Both the position numbers and the translations under genes were made by a program. Under the pieces are notes generated by a model, which was not told the DNA's origin, ran no database searches, and saw nothing but the letters and a program-made list of their open reading frames with translations. DNA of 64,000 nt from assembly GCF_024748695.1 (NCBI RefSeq), contig NZ_CP087176.1, positions 2,473,501 to 2,537,500 on the forward strand, in the 5' to 3' direction. Positions 25,467 to 33,160 of this stretch are shown one piece after another (within the stretch, counting starts at the first letter, position 1; the number at the start of each line of letters is the position of its first letter). This DNA comes from Pseudomonas sp. B21-040. GTDB taxonomy: Bacteria > Pseudomonadota > Gammaproteobacteria > Pseudomonadales > Pseudomonadaceae.

Positions 25467-25700
25467 ATGGCCAAGCCCTTTCCCATCAGCCCAAAACATC
25501 CCGAACGTATTTGCTGGGGGTGCGACCGTTATTGTGCGGCGACCGCTCTGGCCTGCGGCAATGGTGCTGACCGCACGATGCATCCGGCCGAGATGATCGG
25601 TGACGATTGGTATCTGCATGGCGATTGGGGCATTGAGCTGCCCATCGTCACCGACAAGGCGGTGGACCCAGAGCCCATCGCGCCTGAAAACCCGCAATAG
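25467..25700 (+). CDS. DUF3079 small cysteine-rich protein
   Basis: A 77-residue soluble protein. The N-terminal half PKHPERICWGCDRYC and ALACGNG places four cysteines (16, 19, 23, 30) in a pattern that could bind zinc or an Fe-S cluster, and the KHPERICWGC segment is typical of DUF3079 proteins. No biochemical role is known to me. It stands alone between the divergent iron operon and the catabolic cluster. An ANR-type box about 60 bases upstream suggests induction at low oxygen, which would fit an Fe-S or redox role. Confidence 0.8.
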   Translation: MAKPFPISPKHPERICWGCDRYCAATALACGNGADRTMHPAEMIGDDWYLHGDWGIELPIVTDKAVDPEPIAPENPQ

Positions 25701-25720
25701 TCGAAACCCCCACCGACCCC

Positions 25721-25763
25721 TCTGTCATGAAATGAAAAGCCATTGTCGTCTGATGAGAAGCGG
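25721..25763 (+). promoter_or_regulatory. AraC-type operator candidate before the quinone oxidoreductase/TauD/BKACE operon
   Basis: A 43-base stretch that begins TCTGTCATGAAA and contains GAAAAGCC and GAGAAGCG spaced 21 bases apart, two helical turns, as in AraC-family sites. It is identical at 35 of 43 positions to 36490-36532. It ends 80 bases before the ATG of the oxidoreductase gene. Confidence 0.7.
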
Positions 25764-25842
25764 TTCATCAGGCGTCATCCTACAGTCCAATCAGCGCAAT
25801 TCGACGCACAAGCCAACATTGCAGATTGGAGAATAAGAAATC

Positions 25843-26823
25843 ATGGCCAAAGCCGTTCGCTTTTACGAAACCGGTGGTCCCGAAGTCCTTCGTTATGAAG
25901 AGGTCGAAGTCGGCGATCCTGGTCCAGGCCAGGTTCGTCTCCGTCATGTAGCCGTTGGCCTGAACTATGCCGACACCTACTTCCGCAACGGCACCTACCC
26001 GATTCCTATGCCCAACGGCATGGGTGTTGAAGCTTCCGGTGTGGTCCAGGCCGTCGGGGAAGGCGTGACCAACGTTCAAGTCGGGGATCGCGTCACGTAC
26101 ACCGGTTTTCTCAACACCTTGGGGGCTTACAGCACCGAGCGCCTGATCGCGGCTGCACCGCTGATCAAGTTGCCGGAAACCATCAGCTTCGAAACAGCCG
26201 CCGCCATGACCATGCGCGGCCTGACGTCGTCGTACCTGATGCGCCGCATCTACGACTTCAAACCCGGTGACAGCATTTTGCTGCACGCCGCCGCTGGCGG
26301 TGTCGGCCTGATCGTTTCGCAGTGGGCCAAGCTGCTCGGCCTGAATGTCATTGGCACTGTGTCCACCGACGTCAAAGGCGAAATCGCCAAGGCCCACGGT
26401 TGCGACCATGTGATCAATTACAGCCATGAAGACGTCGCTGCACGCGTTCGTGAATTGACCGACGGCGTGGGCGTCAACGTGGTGTTCGACAGCGTTGGCA
26501 AGAACACCTTCGAGGGCTCGCTGGACTCGCTCAAGCGTCGTGGCCTGATGGTGTGTGTCGGTACTGCATCCGGTCCGATTCCGCCGTTCAATCCAGCGCT
26601 GCTGGCGATGAAAGGCTCGCTGTACATGACGCGCCCGGCCCTGGCCGACTACATCGCCGACCCGGCGGAAAAAGCCGAGCTGGCCGGCGAATTGTTCGAC
26701 CACGTTGGCAGCGGTCGGATCAAGATCGAGATCAACCAGCACTACGCCTTGCAAGATGCCGTCCAGGCCCATCGCGACCTGGAGTCACGCAAGACCACCG
26801 GCTCTTCGATTTTCGTCATTTAA
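25843..26823 (+). CDS. Zinc-independent quinone oxidoreductase (QOR family)
   Basis: A 326-residue NAD(P)H:quinone oxidoreductase of the medium-chain dehydrogenase superfamily. It has a GroES-like N-terminal domain (about 1-125) and a Rossmann domain with HAAAGGVGLIVSQWAKLLG (about 146-164) for NADPH. The zinc-ligand cysteines and histidines of alcohol dehydrogenases are absent, which supports QOR over alcohol dehydrogenase. The true substrate in this operon may be a different enone. It is the first gene of a seven-gene cluster, fourteen bases before the dioxygenase gene. Confidence 0.88.
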   Translation: MAKAVRFYETGGPEVLRYEEVEVGDPGPGQVRLRHVAVGLNYADTYFRNGTYPIPMPNGMGVEASGVVQAVGEGVTNVQVGDRVTYTGFLNTLGAYSTERLIAAAPLIKLPETISFETAAAMTMRGLTSSYLMRRIYDFKPGDSILLHAAAGGVGLIVSQWAKLLGLNVIGTVSTDVKGEIAKAHGCDHVINYSHEDVAARVRELTDGVGVNVVFDSVGKNTFEGSLDSLKRRGLMVCVGTASGPIPPFNPALLAMKGSLYMTRPALADYIADPAEKAELAGELFDHVGSGRIKIEINQHYALQDAVQAHRDLESRKTTGSSIFVI

Positions 26824-26836
26824 GGAGTTGCCAGCC

Positions 26837-27685
26837 ATGAAAGTCGAACAATTGAGCTGCAACATCGGCGCCGAACTGATCGGCGTCAACCTCGCTGACG
26901 CGGTGCACGACGACGGTCTTTTTGCCGAGATTCGTGCCCAGTTGCTGAAGCATCGGGTGGTGTTCCTGCGCGATCAGGACATCAGCCGTGCCGAACACGT
27001 GGCCTTCGCCCGTCGTTTCGGCGAGCTGGAAGATCACCCGGTGGCCGGCAGCGACCCGGATCATCCGGGGCTGGTGCGCATCTACAAAAATCCGGACCAG
27101 CCAATGGACCGCTACGAAAACGCCTGGCACACCGACGCCACCTGGCGCGAGGCACCGCCGCTGGGTTGCGTGCTGCGCTGCGTGGAGTGCCCGCCGGTAG
27201 GCGGCGACACCATGTGGGCCAACATGGTCGTGGCCTATGAGAACTTGCCGGAAGACGTGAAGCTGAAGATCGCCGACCTGCGTGCCCGGCACAGCATCGA
27301 GGCGAGCTTTGGTGCGGCCATGCCGATCGAAAAGCGTCTGGCGCTCAAGGCGATGTACCCGGATGCCGAGCACCCGGTGGTGCGCACTCACCCGGAAACC
27401 GGGGAGAAGGTGCTGTTCGTCAACGCCTTCACCACTCACTTCAGCAACTACCACACCCCTGAGAGGGTGCGCTTTGGCCAGGACGCCAACCCTGGCGCCG
27501 GCGAGCTGCTGCGCTACCTGATCAGCCAGGCGTACATCCCTGAGTATCAAGTGCGCTGGCGCTGGAAGCCGAACAGCATCGCCATCTGGGACAACCGCAG
27601 TACCCAGCATTACGCCGTCATGGATTACCCGCCGTGCCATCGCAAGATGGAACGCGCCGGGATTATCGGTGACAAGACGTTCTGA
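26837..27685 (+). CDS. TauD/TfdA-family Fe(II)/2-oxoglutarate dioxygenase
   Basis: A 282-residue non-haem iron dioxygenase. The start is ATG 26837 (MKVEQLSCNIGAELIG) after TAAGGAGTTG. The facial triad is visible as H-x-D in NAWHTDATW near residue 99 and the distal His in NRSTQHYAV near 257, with the 2-oxoglutarate-binding Arg in HRKMERAG close to the end. Family members hydroxylate next to a sulfonate, sulfate ester, carboxylate or amine. The sulfate-exporter-like gene at the end of the operon makes an organosulfur substrate attractive, but this is inference. Confidence 0.88.
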   Translation: MKVEQLSCNIGAELIGVNLADAVHDDGLFAEIRAQLLKHRVVFLRDQDISRAEHVAFARRFGELEDHPVAGSDPDHPGLVRIYKNPDQPMDRYENAWHTDATWREAPPLGCVLRCVECPPVGGDTMWANMVVAYENLPEDVKLKIADLRARHSIEASFGAAMPIEKRLALKAMYPDAEHPVVRTHPETGEKVLFVNAFTTHFSNYHTPERVRFGQDANPGAGELLRYLISQAYIPEYQVRWRWKPNSIAIWDNRSTQHYAVMDYPPCHRKMERAGIIGDKTF

Positions 27686-27715
27686 TCGAAGACCCACATT
27701 CATATTTGTAGACAC

Positions 27716-27739
27716 GCCTGCCAGGCATGACCGGCAGGC
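27716..27739 (+). other. Intercistronic hairpin between the TauD and BKACE genes
   Basis: GCCTGCC (27716-27722) pairs with GGCAGGC (27733-27739) in the 81-base gap. There is no T run, so it more likely stabilises or processes the mRNA than ends it. Confidence 0.5.
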
Positions 27740-27766
27740 GGACAATCATAAAAACTGGAGTTACTC

Positions 27767-28819
27767 ATGCAATTTCTCGACGATTCGCTGCACCCGGAAA
27801 ACATGGAAAAAGTGGTCATCACCGTGGCCCCGTACGGCCCTGAGTGGATGCCGGAAGACTTCCCGGAAGACATCCCGCTGACCATGGACGAACAAGTCCA
27901 GAAAGCGGTCGAGTGCTATGAAGCCGGTGCCACGGTTCTGCACCTGCACGTGCGTGAACTGGACGGCAAGGGCTCCAAGCGTCTGTCCAAGTTCAACGAA
28001 TTGATTGCCGGCGTACGCGAAGCGGTGCCGGACATGATCATCCAGGTCGGCGGTTCGATTTCGTTCGCCCCTGAAAGCGATGGCGAAGCCGCCAAATGGC
28101 TGTCTGACGATACCCGTCACATGCTGGCCGAGCTGACGCCAAAACCGGATCAGGTCACGGTGGCGATCAACACCACCCAGATGAACATCATGGAATTGCT
28201 GTACCCGGAATACCTGGAAGGTACTTCCCTGGCCAACCCTGCCTATCAGGCTGCCTACAGCGAAATGACCGTGCCGGCCGGCCCAGCCTGGGTTATCGAG
28301 CACCTTAAGCGTCTGATGGACAATGACATCCAGCCGCACTTCCAGCTGACCGGCATGCACGCTCTGGAAACTCTGCAGCGTCTGGTGCGCAAGGGCCTTT
28401 ACAAAGGTCCATTGAACCTGACCTGGATCGGCATCGGCGGCGGTTTCGACGGTCCTAATCCGTTCAACTTCTTCAACTTCATCCACCGCGTACCGGACGG
28501 CTGCACCCTGACGTCCGAGTCGCTGCTCAAGAACGTGCTGCCGTTCAATACCATGGCGATGGCCATGGGCATGCATCCGCGCGTTGGCAACGAAGACACT
28601 ATCATTGATCACAAGGGCGAGCGTTTTGGTTCGGTCGCACAGATCAAGCAAACCGTGCGCATCGCTCATGAGCTGGGTCGCGAAATCGCTACCGGCAAAG
28701 AAGCCCGTGAGATTTATCGCATCGGCGTGAAGTACGACACTATCGAAGAAACCCTGTTGGCCAACGGCATGGCCCCCAACCGCAAGGCTGGGCAAAAAGG
28801 TGTGCCGCAACGCGGCTGA
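27767..28819 (+). CDS. Beta-keto acid cleavage enzyme family protein (BKACE, DUF849)
   Basis: A 350-residue TIM-barrel enzyme of the family that condenses a beta-keto acid with acetyl-CoA to give acetoacetate and a new CoA ester, using Zn(II). Seen are VITVAPYGPE at the N-terminus with the substrate-binding region, LHLHVRELDGKG near residue 62 with the two zinc histidines, and QVGGSISFAPE near 104. The chain is longer than many BKACEs (about 270-310) because of insertions. The subgroup is unclear, so the substrate cannot be named; dehydrocarnitine-like and other keto acids are known for relatives. Confidence 0.85.
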   Translation: MQFLDDSLHPENMEKVVITVAPYGPEWMPEDFPEDIPLTMDEQVQKAVECYEAGATVLHLHVRELDGKGSKRLSKFNELIAGVREAVPDMIIQVGGSISFAPESDGEAAKWLSDDTRHMLAELTPKPDQVTVAINTTQMNIMELLYPEYLEGTSLANPAYQAAYSEMTVPAGPAWVIEHLKRLMDNDIQPHFQLTGMHALETLQRLVRKGLYKGPLNLTWIGIGGGFDGPNPFNFFNFIHRVPDGCTLTSESLLKNVLPFNTMAMAMGMHPRVGNEDTIIDHKGERFGSVAQIKQTVRIAHELGREIATGKEAREIYRIGVKYDTIEETLLANGMAPNRKAGQKGVPQRG

Positions 28820-28823
28820 CCGA

Positions 28824-28859
28824 CAGCGGGAGCGGGGGGCCTTGGCCTCCCGCTCGCTG
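28824..28859 (+). other. GC-rich intercistronic hairpin before the MFS gene
   Basis: CAGCG...AGCGGG...GGCC-TT-GGCC...CCCGCT...CGCTG forms a long stem with small bulges, 51 bases before the MFS start. No T tract follows, so read-through is likely. It may reduce or protect distal mRNA. Confidence 0.5.
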
Positions 28860-28910
28860 CAGTGAAATACGCTCGATAACAAAAATAATAGAAAGTTTCG
28901 AGGAGGCTGC

Positions 28911-30245
28911 ATGGCCTTTCACCCAATCGCCGATGGCGATGACGACACCAGTGGTGTCGGCGTTGCGCGCAAATATGCCTGGATCGTCTTCGCACTGACG
29001 TTCGGCTTGTTGATTTCCGATTACATGTCACGCCAAGTGCTGAACGCAGTATTCCCGATGCTCAAGGGCGAGTGGGCCTTGACTGACGGCCAGCTCGGTT
29101 TGCTCAGCGGCATTGTTGCCTTGATGGTCGGCCTGCTGACCTTTCCTTTGTCGTTGATGGCTGACCGCTTCGGACGCGTTAAAAGTCTGGCGCTGATGGC
29201 GCTGTTGTGGAGTATCGCCACGCTGGGTTGCGCGTTGGCGCAGGACTACCAGCAAATGTTTATCGCCCGCTTCATGGTGGGTGTAGGTGAGGCCGCCTAT
29301 GGCAGCGTCGGTATTGCCGTGGTGATTTCGGTGTTTCCGAAACACATGCGCGCAACGCTGGCCAGTGCCTTTATGGCGGGCGGTATGTTCGGTTCGGTGT
29401 TGGGCATGGCTTTGGGCGGCGCTATTGCGGCCAAGCTGGGCTGGCGCTGGTCGTTTGCCGGCATGGCCTTGTTTGGTCTGCTGCTGGCGGTGCTTTACCC
29501 GATCATCGTCAAGGAAGCGCGCATCGCCCCCCAGCGTGCCGTACAAGCCGGCAAAAAAGTCAGCGCGGTGGTCAAGCGTCCTCTGCGCACGTTGTGTTCC
29601 AGCCCTTCGGTGATTGCGGCTTACATCGGCAGTGGCTTGCAGCTGTTCGTCGGCGGCACCGTGATCGTATGGATGCCCAGCTACCTCAACCGTTACTACG
29701 ACATGCCGACCGACAAGGCTGGCGGCATGGCGGCAATTATTGTCCTGTGCAGCGGCGCCGGGATGATCCTGTGCGGCATGCTCAGCGATCGCATGTGCCG
29801 CCAGTCGGCGGAGCGCAAGGTCGCGCTGGCCATCGCCTATTGCCTGGGCAGTTGCCTGCTGTTGTCCGCGGCATTCGCCTTGCCGCCGGGGCCTGCGCAA
29901 TTGCTGTTGATTTGCCTGGGCATGTTGATTGCTGCCGGTACGACCGGGCCTGCCGGTGCAATGGTTGCCAACCTGACCCATTACTCGGTCCACGGTACAG
30001 CGTTTGCCACGCTCACCCTGGCCAACAACTTGCTCGGCCTGGCGCCGGGGCCGTTCATCACCGGCAAGGTGTCCGACATGATTGGCTTGCAGGGGGCGTT
30101 CCAGTTGGTGCCGCTGGTGAGCATCGCGGCAGCGGCCGTGTTCTTTTTTGCCAAGTGCCATTACCAAAAAGACATTGCCCGGTTGGCGGGTGAGCAGGTC
30201 AACGATTCAGTGAGTAACAAAGCGGTGTTAGAGGTGAAGGTGTGA
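28911..30245 (+). CDS. MFS transporter of the catabolic operon
   Basis: A 444-residue major facilitator with twelve predicted helices. The loop after helix 2 is LMADRFGRVKSLALM, the MFS A-motif variant. It resembles organic-acid or aromatic-acid:proton symporters, so uptake of the pathway substrate is the likely job. The start ATG 28911 follows CGAGGAGGCTGC. Its stop overlaps the GTG start of the DsbA-like gene, so it is coupled to the following genes. Confidence 0.85.
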   Translation: MAFHPIADGDDDTSGVGVARKYAWIVFALTFGLLISDYMSRQVLNAVFPMLKGEWALTDGQLGLLSGIVALMVGLLTFPLSLMADRFGRVKSLALMALLWSIATLGCALAQDYQQMFIARFMVGVGEAAYGSVGIAVVISVFPKHMRATLASAFMAGGMFGSVLGMALGGAIAAKLGWRWSFAGMALFGLLLAVLYPIIVKEARIAPQRAVQAGKKVSAVVKRPLRTLCSSPSVIAAYIGSGLQLFVGGTVIVWMPSYLNRYYDMPTDKAGGMAAIIVLCSGAGMILCGMLSDRMCRQSAERKVALAIAYCLGSCLLLSAAFALPPGPAQLLLICLGMLIAAGTTGPAGAMVANLTHYSVHGTAFATLTLANNLLGLAPGPFITGKVSDMIGLQGAFQLVPLVSIAAAAVFFFAKCHYQKDIARLAGEQVNDSVSNKAVLEVKV

Positions 30246-30907
30246 GTGGTCGTTTACGTATAGATGTGTTTTTCGATTTCATCTGCCCATGGTGTTTGAT
30301 CGGAAAGCGCCAACTGGAACGCGCACAGGAGTTGCTGCGCTTGCAGCACCCCGACGTGCTGATTACCACCGTGTGGCATGGGGTGCAGTTGCTGCCTCAT
30401 CTGCCGGTACAGGGTGAGCCGTTCGCACAGTTCTACCTCAACCGTCTGGGCAGTGCCGAAGCCGTAGCAATGCGTCAGGCCCAGGTGAAACAGGCCGCGA
30501 ACTCGGTAGGGGTGGCGATCGATTTGGGTCGCATTGCCACGATGCCCAACACGGCAGATGCCCATCGTCTGCTGGCGCATGCCAACACACGGGGGAGCAG
30601 GGCCCAGCGCGATCTGTTGCTTGAACGTCTGTTCGCCGCGTACTTCCAGAACGGCGAAGACCTGGGTTGCCGCGAGACCTTGATCGCTATCGCCCAGTCG
30701 TGTGGTTACGACGCTGACGCGGTAAAGAATTACCTGCAAGACGAATCCGGTCCCTTTGTCGGTAATGAAGTGGGGGGCTCCAGCGGTGTGCCGAGCTTTC
30801 AGTTCGACCGCCGGATAACCATGGTCGGCGCGCAGCCGCCCGAGGCGCTGCTTGGCGCCATGATCGACGCCTTGCACGAAAGCCAGCGCGAGCGGTCACC
30901 GTCATGA
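30242..30907 (+). CDS. DsbA-family oxidoreductase (FrnE / 2-hydroxychromene isomerase-like)
   Basis: A 221-residue cytoplasmic thioredoxin-fold protein without a signal peptide. The redox motif CPWC lies near residue 16 (DFICPWCLIGK). A helical insertion follows, and the cis-Pro loop is GVPSFQF near 183. FrnE-like members act as thiol isomerases or glutathione-dependent isomerases in catabolic operons. It begins with GTG overlapping the MFS stop (GTGA) and overlaps the Rieske gene by four bases. Confidence 0.85.
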   Translation: MSGRLRIDVFFDFICPWCLIGKRQLERAQELLRLQHPDVLITTVWHGVQLLPHLPVQGEPFAQFYLNRLGSAEAVAMRQAQVKQAANSVGVAIDLGRIATMPNTADAHRLLAHANTRGSRAQRDLLLERLFAAYFQNGEDLGCRETLIAIAQSCGYDADAVKNYLQDESGPFVGNEVGGSSGVPSFQFDRRITMVGAQPPEALLGAMIDALHESQRERSPS

Positions 30908-31230
30908 CCATTCGTGTCCCCGTACCTGCGGGAAAACTGCCGCAGGCGGGTGGTCGTGCGCTGTTCGAATTCGATAGCAAAAGCCTGGCGTTATTCAACG
31001 TCGAGGGCGAGTTGTTTGCCATCGATGACAGTTGCCCGCATCAGGGCGCCTCGCTGTGTGGCGGGCGTCTCGATGGCCGGGTGATCCAATGCTGTGCCCA
31101 TGGCCTGCGCTTCGATCTGCGCAGTGGCTACCTGCTTAATTCCACCGCGCTCAAGGTCAACAACTACCCGGTCGAAGTCATCGACGGCCAGGCTTTTATC
31201 GTCATCGTTTCTGAGGAGTCCGCGCCATGA
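30904..31230 (+). CDS. Small Rieske [2Fe-2S] ferredoxin
   Basis: A 108-residue soluble Rieske protein with the two ligand pairs C-P-H (DSCPHQGASL, about 44-46) and C-x-x-H (QCCAHGLRF, about 64-67). Such proteins feed electrons to Rieske or other oxygenases. The only oxygenase in the operon is the TauD-type enzyme, which normally needs no ferredoxin, so the partner is not evident. It overlaps both neighbours by four bases (ATGA), showing tight coupling. Confidence 0.9.
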   Translation: MTIRVPVPAGKLPQAGGRALFEFDSKSLALFNVEGELFAIDDSCPHQGASLCGGRLDGRVIQCCAHGLRFDLRSGYLLNSTALKVNNYPVEVIDGQAFIVIVSEESAP

Positions 31231-32237
31231 GCGCCATCGCTCTCACCCGTATCCATAGCCGAACACGCGAACTGGCCCCGGGGTTTATCGTTAGTCTGAT
31301 CGTGGCGGCAGCCGCTTCGTTTTTGTCCGAGCACTACGGTGCACCGGTGATGCTGTTTGCCTTGCTGCTGGGCATGGCGCTGAATTTCCTCGCCGGTGAA
31401 GGCGTGTGCAAAGCGGGTATCGAATTTACCGCGCGCACCGTGTTGCGCATCGGCGTGGCCCTGCTGGGTATGCGCATTACCCTTGAGCAGATTGCCGGGC
31501 TGGGCTGGAAGCCTGTAGCGCTGGTGGTGACTCTGGTGGTGGTGACCATTGGCGTTTCGGTGATCGCGGCCAAGCTGCTGGGATTCCAGCGTTTGTTCGG
31601 CATGCTCACCGGTGGCGCGACGGCGATTTGCGGCGCTTCGGCTGCGTTGGCGCTGGCGGCGGCTTTGCCCAATCATCCGCAGAAGGAACGCGCCACACTG
31701 TTTACCGTCATTGGTGTGTCGGCCCTGTCGACCATGGCAATGATTGTTTATCCAATGATTGCCAACTGGTTTTCATTGTCACCGCAAATGGCGGGTATTT
31801 TCCTCGGCGCCACCATCCACGATGTGGCCCAGGTGGTCGGTGCCGGTTACAGCATGTCGACCGAAACGGGCGATACGGCCACGGTGGTCAAGCTGATGCG
31901 GGTTGCGATGCTCCTGCCGGTGATCGTCTGTGCGGCCATGGTAACGCGCATGCAGGGCGTCGAAACCGGAGGCAAGCGACCGCCTCTGCTGCCGTGGTTC
32001 GCCGTCGGTTTTCTGCTGCTGGCTTGCATCAACAGCACAGGCTGGGTGGTCCCAGCCGTGCAAGGCACGGTCAATGAACTGTCGCGCTGGTGCCTGGTGG
32101 TGTCCATCAGTGCCCTGGGCATGAAGACTCAGCTCAAGGAACTGGCCGCCGTCGGCATCAAGCCCATCCTCCTGATGATAGGGGAGACGGTGTTCCTCGT
32201 TGTCCTGGTGCTGCTGTTGCTGCGCTGGGGGTTCTGA
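31227..32237 (+). CDS. YeiH-family putative sulfate exporter
   Basis: A 336-residue inner-membrane protein with about ten helices, of the conserved YeiH/UPF0324 family annotated as putative sulfate exporter. Recognisable segments are LRIGVALLGMRITLEQI near residue 72, GGATAICGASAALA near 130 and GATIHDVAQVVGAG near 192. If family assignment holds it would expel sulfite or sulfate made by the pathway. It is the last gene of the seven-gene operon and overlaps the Rieske gene; a terminator follows at 32333. Confidence 0.85.
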   Translation: MSAIALTRIHSRTRELAPGFIVSLIVAAAASFLSEHYGAPVMLFALLLGMALNFLAGEGVCKAGIEFTARTVLRIGVALLGMRITLEQIAGLGWKPVALVVTLVVVTIGVSVIAAKLLGFQRLFGMLTGGATAICGASAALALAAALPNHPQKERATLFTVIGVSALSTMAMIVYPMIANWFSLSPQMAGIFLGATIHDVAQVVGAGYSMSTETGDTATVVKLMRVAMLLPVIVCAAMVTRMQGVETGGKRPPLLPWFAVGFLLLACINSTGWVVPAVQGTVNELSRWCLVVSISALGMKTQLKELAAVGIKPILLMIGETVFLVVLVLLLLRWGF

Positions 32238-32332
32238 GCCCGGTCTGAATCCGTTTTATGGCAGGGCCGCATTGCGTTTGACTCCTCAGCGCTTTGCGGT
32301 TCTCGGTCGGTGTCACAAACATCGGCTTTTGG

Positions 32333-32362
32333 CGGCGACTGTACAGCAGTCGCCGTTTTTTT
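32333..32362 (+). terminator. Rho-independent terminator after the YeiH gene
   Basis: CGGCGACT-GTACAGC-AGTCGCCG stem followed by seven T. It ends the catabolic operon. Confidence 0.88.
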
Positions 32363-32390
32363 CGTTGAACGGACCAGCGTACTTGTTCGA

Positions 32391-32645
32391 CTACCAATTT
32401 TCTCGGTAGTCAAAAGAGATTTGGTAGTCAGAATCGGTGATTTCAATGGTGTGGCGAAAGTAAGGTTGGATAATGGCGACCCATTGTCTATCAACATTAA
32501 AACCTCCGTTGTTAATGTTGTTCTCCAGGGGGATTCCGAGAGCATCAAGTACTGATTCATCATCGCCCAGATCATCAGAGAACTCTTCGCCCTCAAAACT
32601 TTCCGTTTGCTTGTCAAACCATTCCAGCCTTAGTTTTAATCCCAT
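32391..32645 (-). CDS. Cloacin/colicin E3-type immunity protein
   Basis: An 84-residue acidic protein from ATG 32645 (MGLKLRLEWFDK). It matches the ImmE3/cloacin immunity family along its length: W-F-D-K near the start, DDLGDDESV in the middle, NNINNGGF near 40 and YQISFDYRENW at the end. These proteins cap the C-terminal 16S rRNase domain of E3-type colicins and pyocins. The rRNase-type toxin gene is upstream on the same strand, separated by an 82-codon gene and a repeat element. AT content is higher than in the flanking catabolic genes, as is usual for bacteriocin modules. Confidence 0.85.
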   Translation of the reverse strand: MGLKLRLEWFDKQTESFEGEEFSDDLGDDESVLDALGIPLENNINNGGFNVDRQWVAIIQPYFRHTIEITDSDYQISFDYRENW

Positions 32646-32690
32646 CGTCGTCTCACAAGTATTTTTTAGGAATATTTCGTTCAGATTTCT

Positions 32691-32825
32691 GATCGTTCCC
32701 ACGCTCCTGCGTGGGAATGCATCCAGTGACGCTCCGCGTCACCGTTGCGTAGAACTTAGGCTTGGAGTCGTGGACGGAAAGCGAAGCGTCCACGGCGGCA
32801 TTCCACACGGAGAGTGGGACCGATC
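32691..32825. repeat. Dispersed inverted-repeat element (GATCGTTCCCACGC ends), copy 2
   Basis: It begins GATCGTTCCCACGC and ends GAGAGTGGGACCGATC, an imperfect inverse. It contains GTGACGCTCCGCGTCAC as in copy 1 (21981-22082) and an extra hairpin with GTGGACG/CGTCCAC arms. It lies between the two candidate immunity genes. Confidence 0.75.
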
Positions 32826-32828
32826 AAG

Positions 32829-32858
32829 AACCCCGACAGGTGACTGGTCGGGGTTTTT
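32829..32858 (+). terminator. Hairpin with T tract between the two immunity genes
   Basis: AACCCCGAC (32829-32837) pairs with GTCGGGGTT (32847-32855), followed by TTT on the plus strand. The genes here run on the minus strand, where the T run is weak (TTCTTG), so it may only partly stop toxin-operon transcription. Confidence 0.55.
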
Positions 32859-32896
32859 AGTGCCTGGTGTGGTCAAATATCCCAAATTCGATATTG

Positions 32897-33145
32897 TTAG
32901 TCGTTGCTACAGAGTCCCATGTAATACATCAGGTCTTTTCTTAAGGGGTCACCCACCAAGCCCATAATCACACTGGCTTGATCGGGAGAGAGTGTGTACT
33001 CACCCATAGGTACATCCCACAAGGTTGACCAGCCCATGACGTTCAACACGGCATCCTCTAAGGCTTGCGGCACATCCTTTTCATATTGCAATGAATTGTC
33101 GGGATTCGACTCGGGGAAAAATCCGCTGATTGCGATAAATGTCAT
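32897..33145 (-). CDS. Small protein directly after the rRNase toxin, possible immunity or accessory protein
   Basis: An 82-residue acidic protein, start ATG 33145 behind GAGGGACAAAA, 15 bases after the toxin stop. No family was recognised. It has two aromatic-rich halves (AISGFFPESNPDN and MYYMGLCSND) and no signal or membrane segment. Its position is where the cognate immunity gene of a toxin usually sits, yet the E3-type immunity homologue lies one gene further on. It could be an additional immunity protein left from toxin-tip exchange, or an accessory factor. Confidence 0.65.
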   Translation of the reverse strand: MTFIAISGFFPESNPDNSLQYEKDVPQALEDAVLNVMGWSTLWDVPMGEYTLSPDQASVIMGLVGDPLRKDLMYYMGLCSND

Positions 33146-33160
33146 TTTTGTCCCTCGTCA

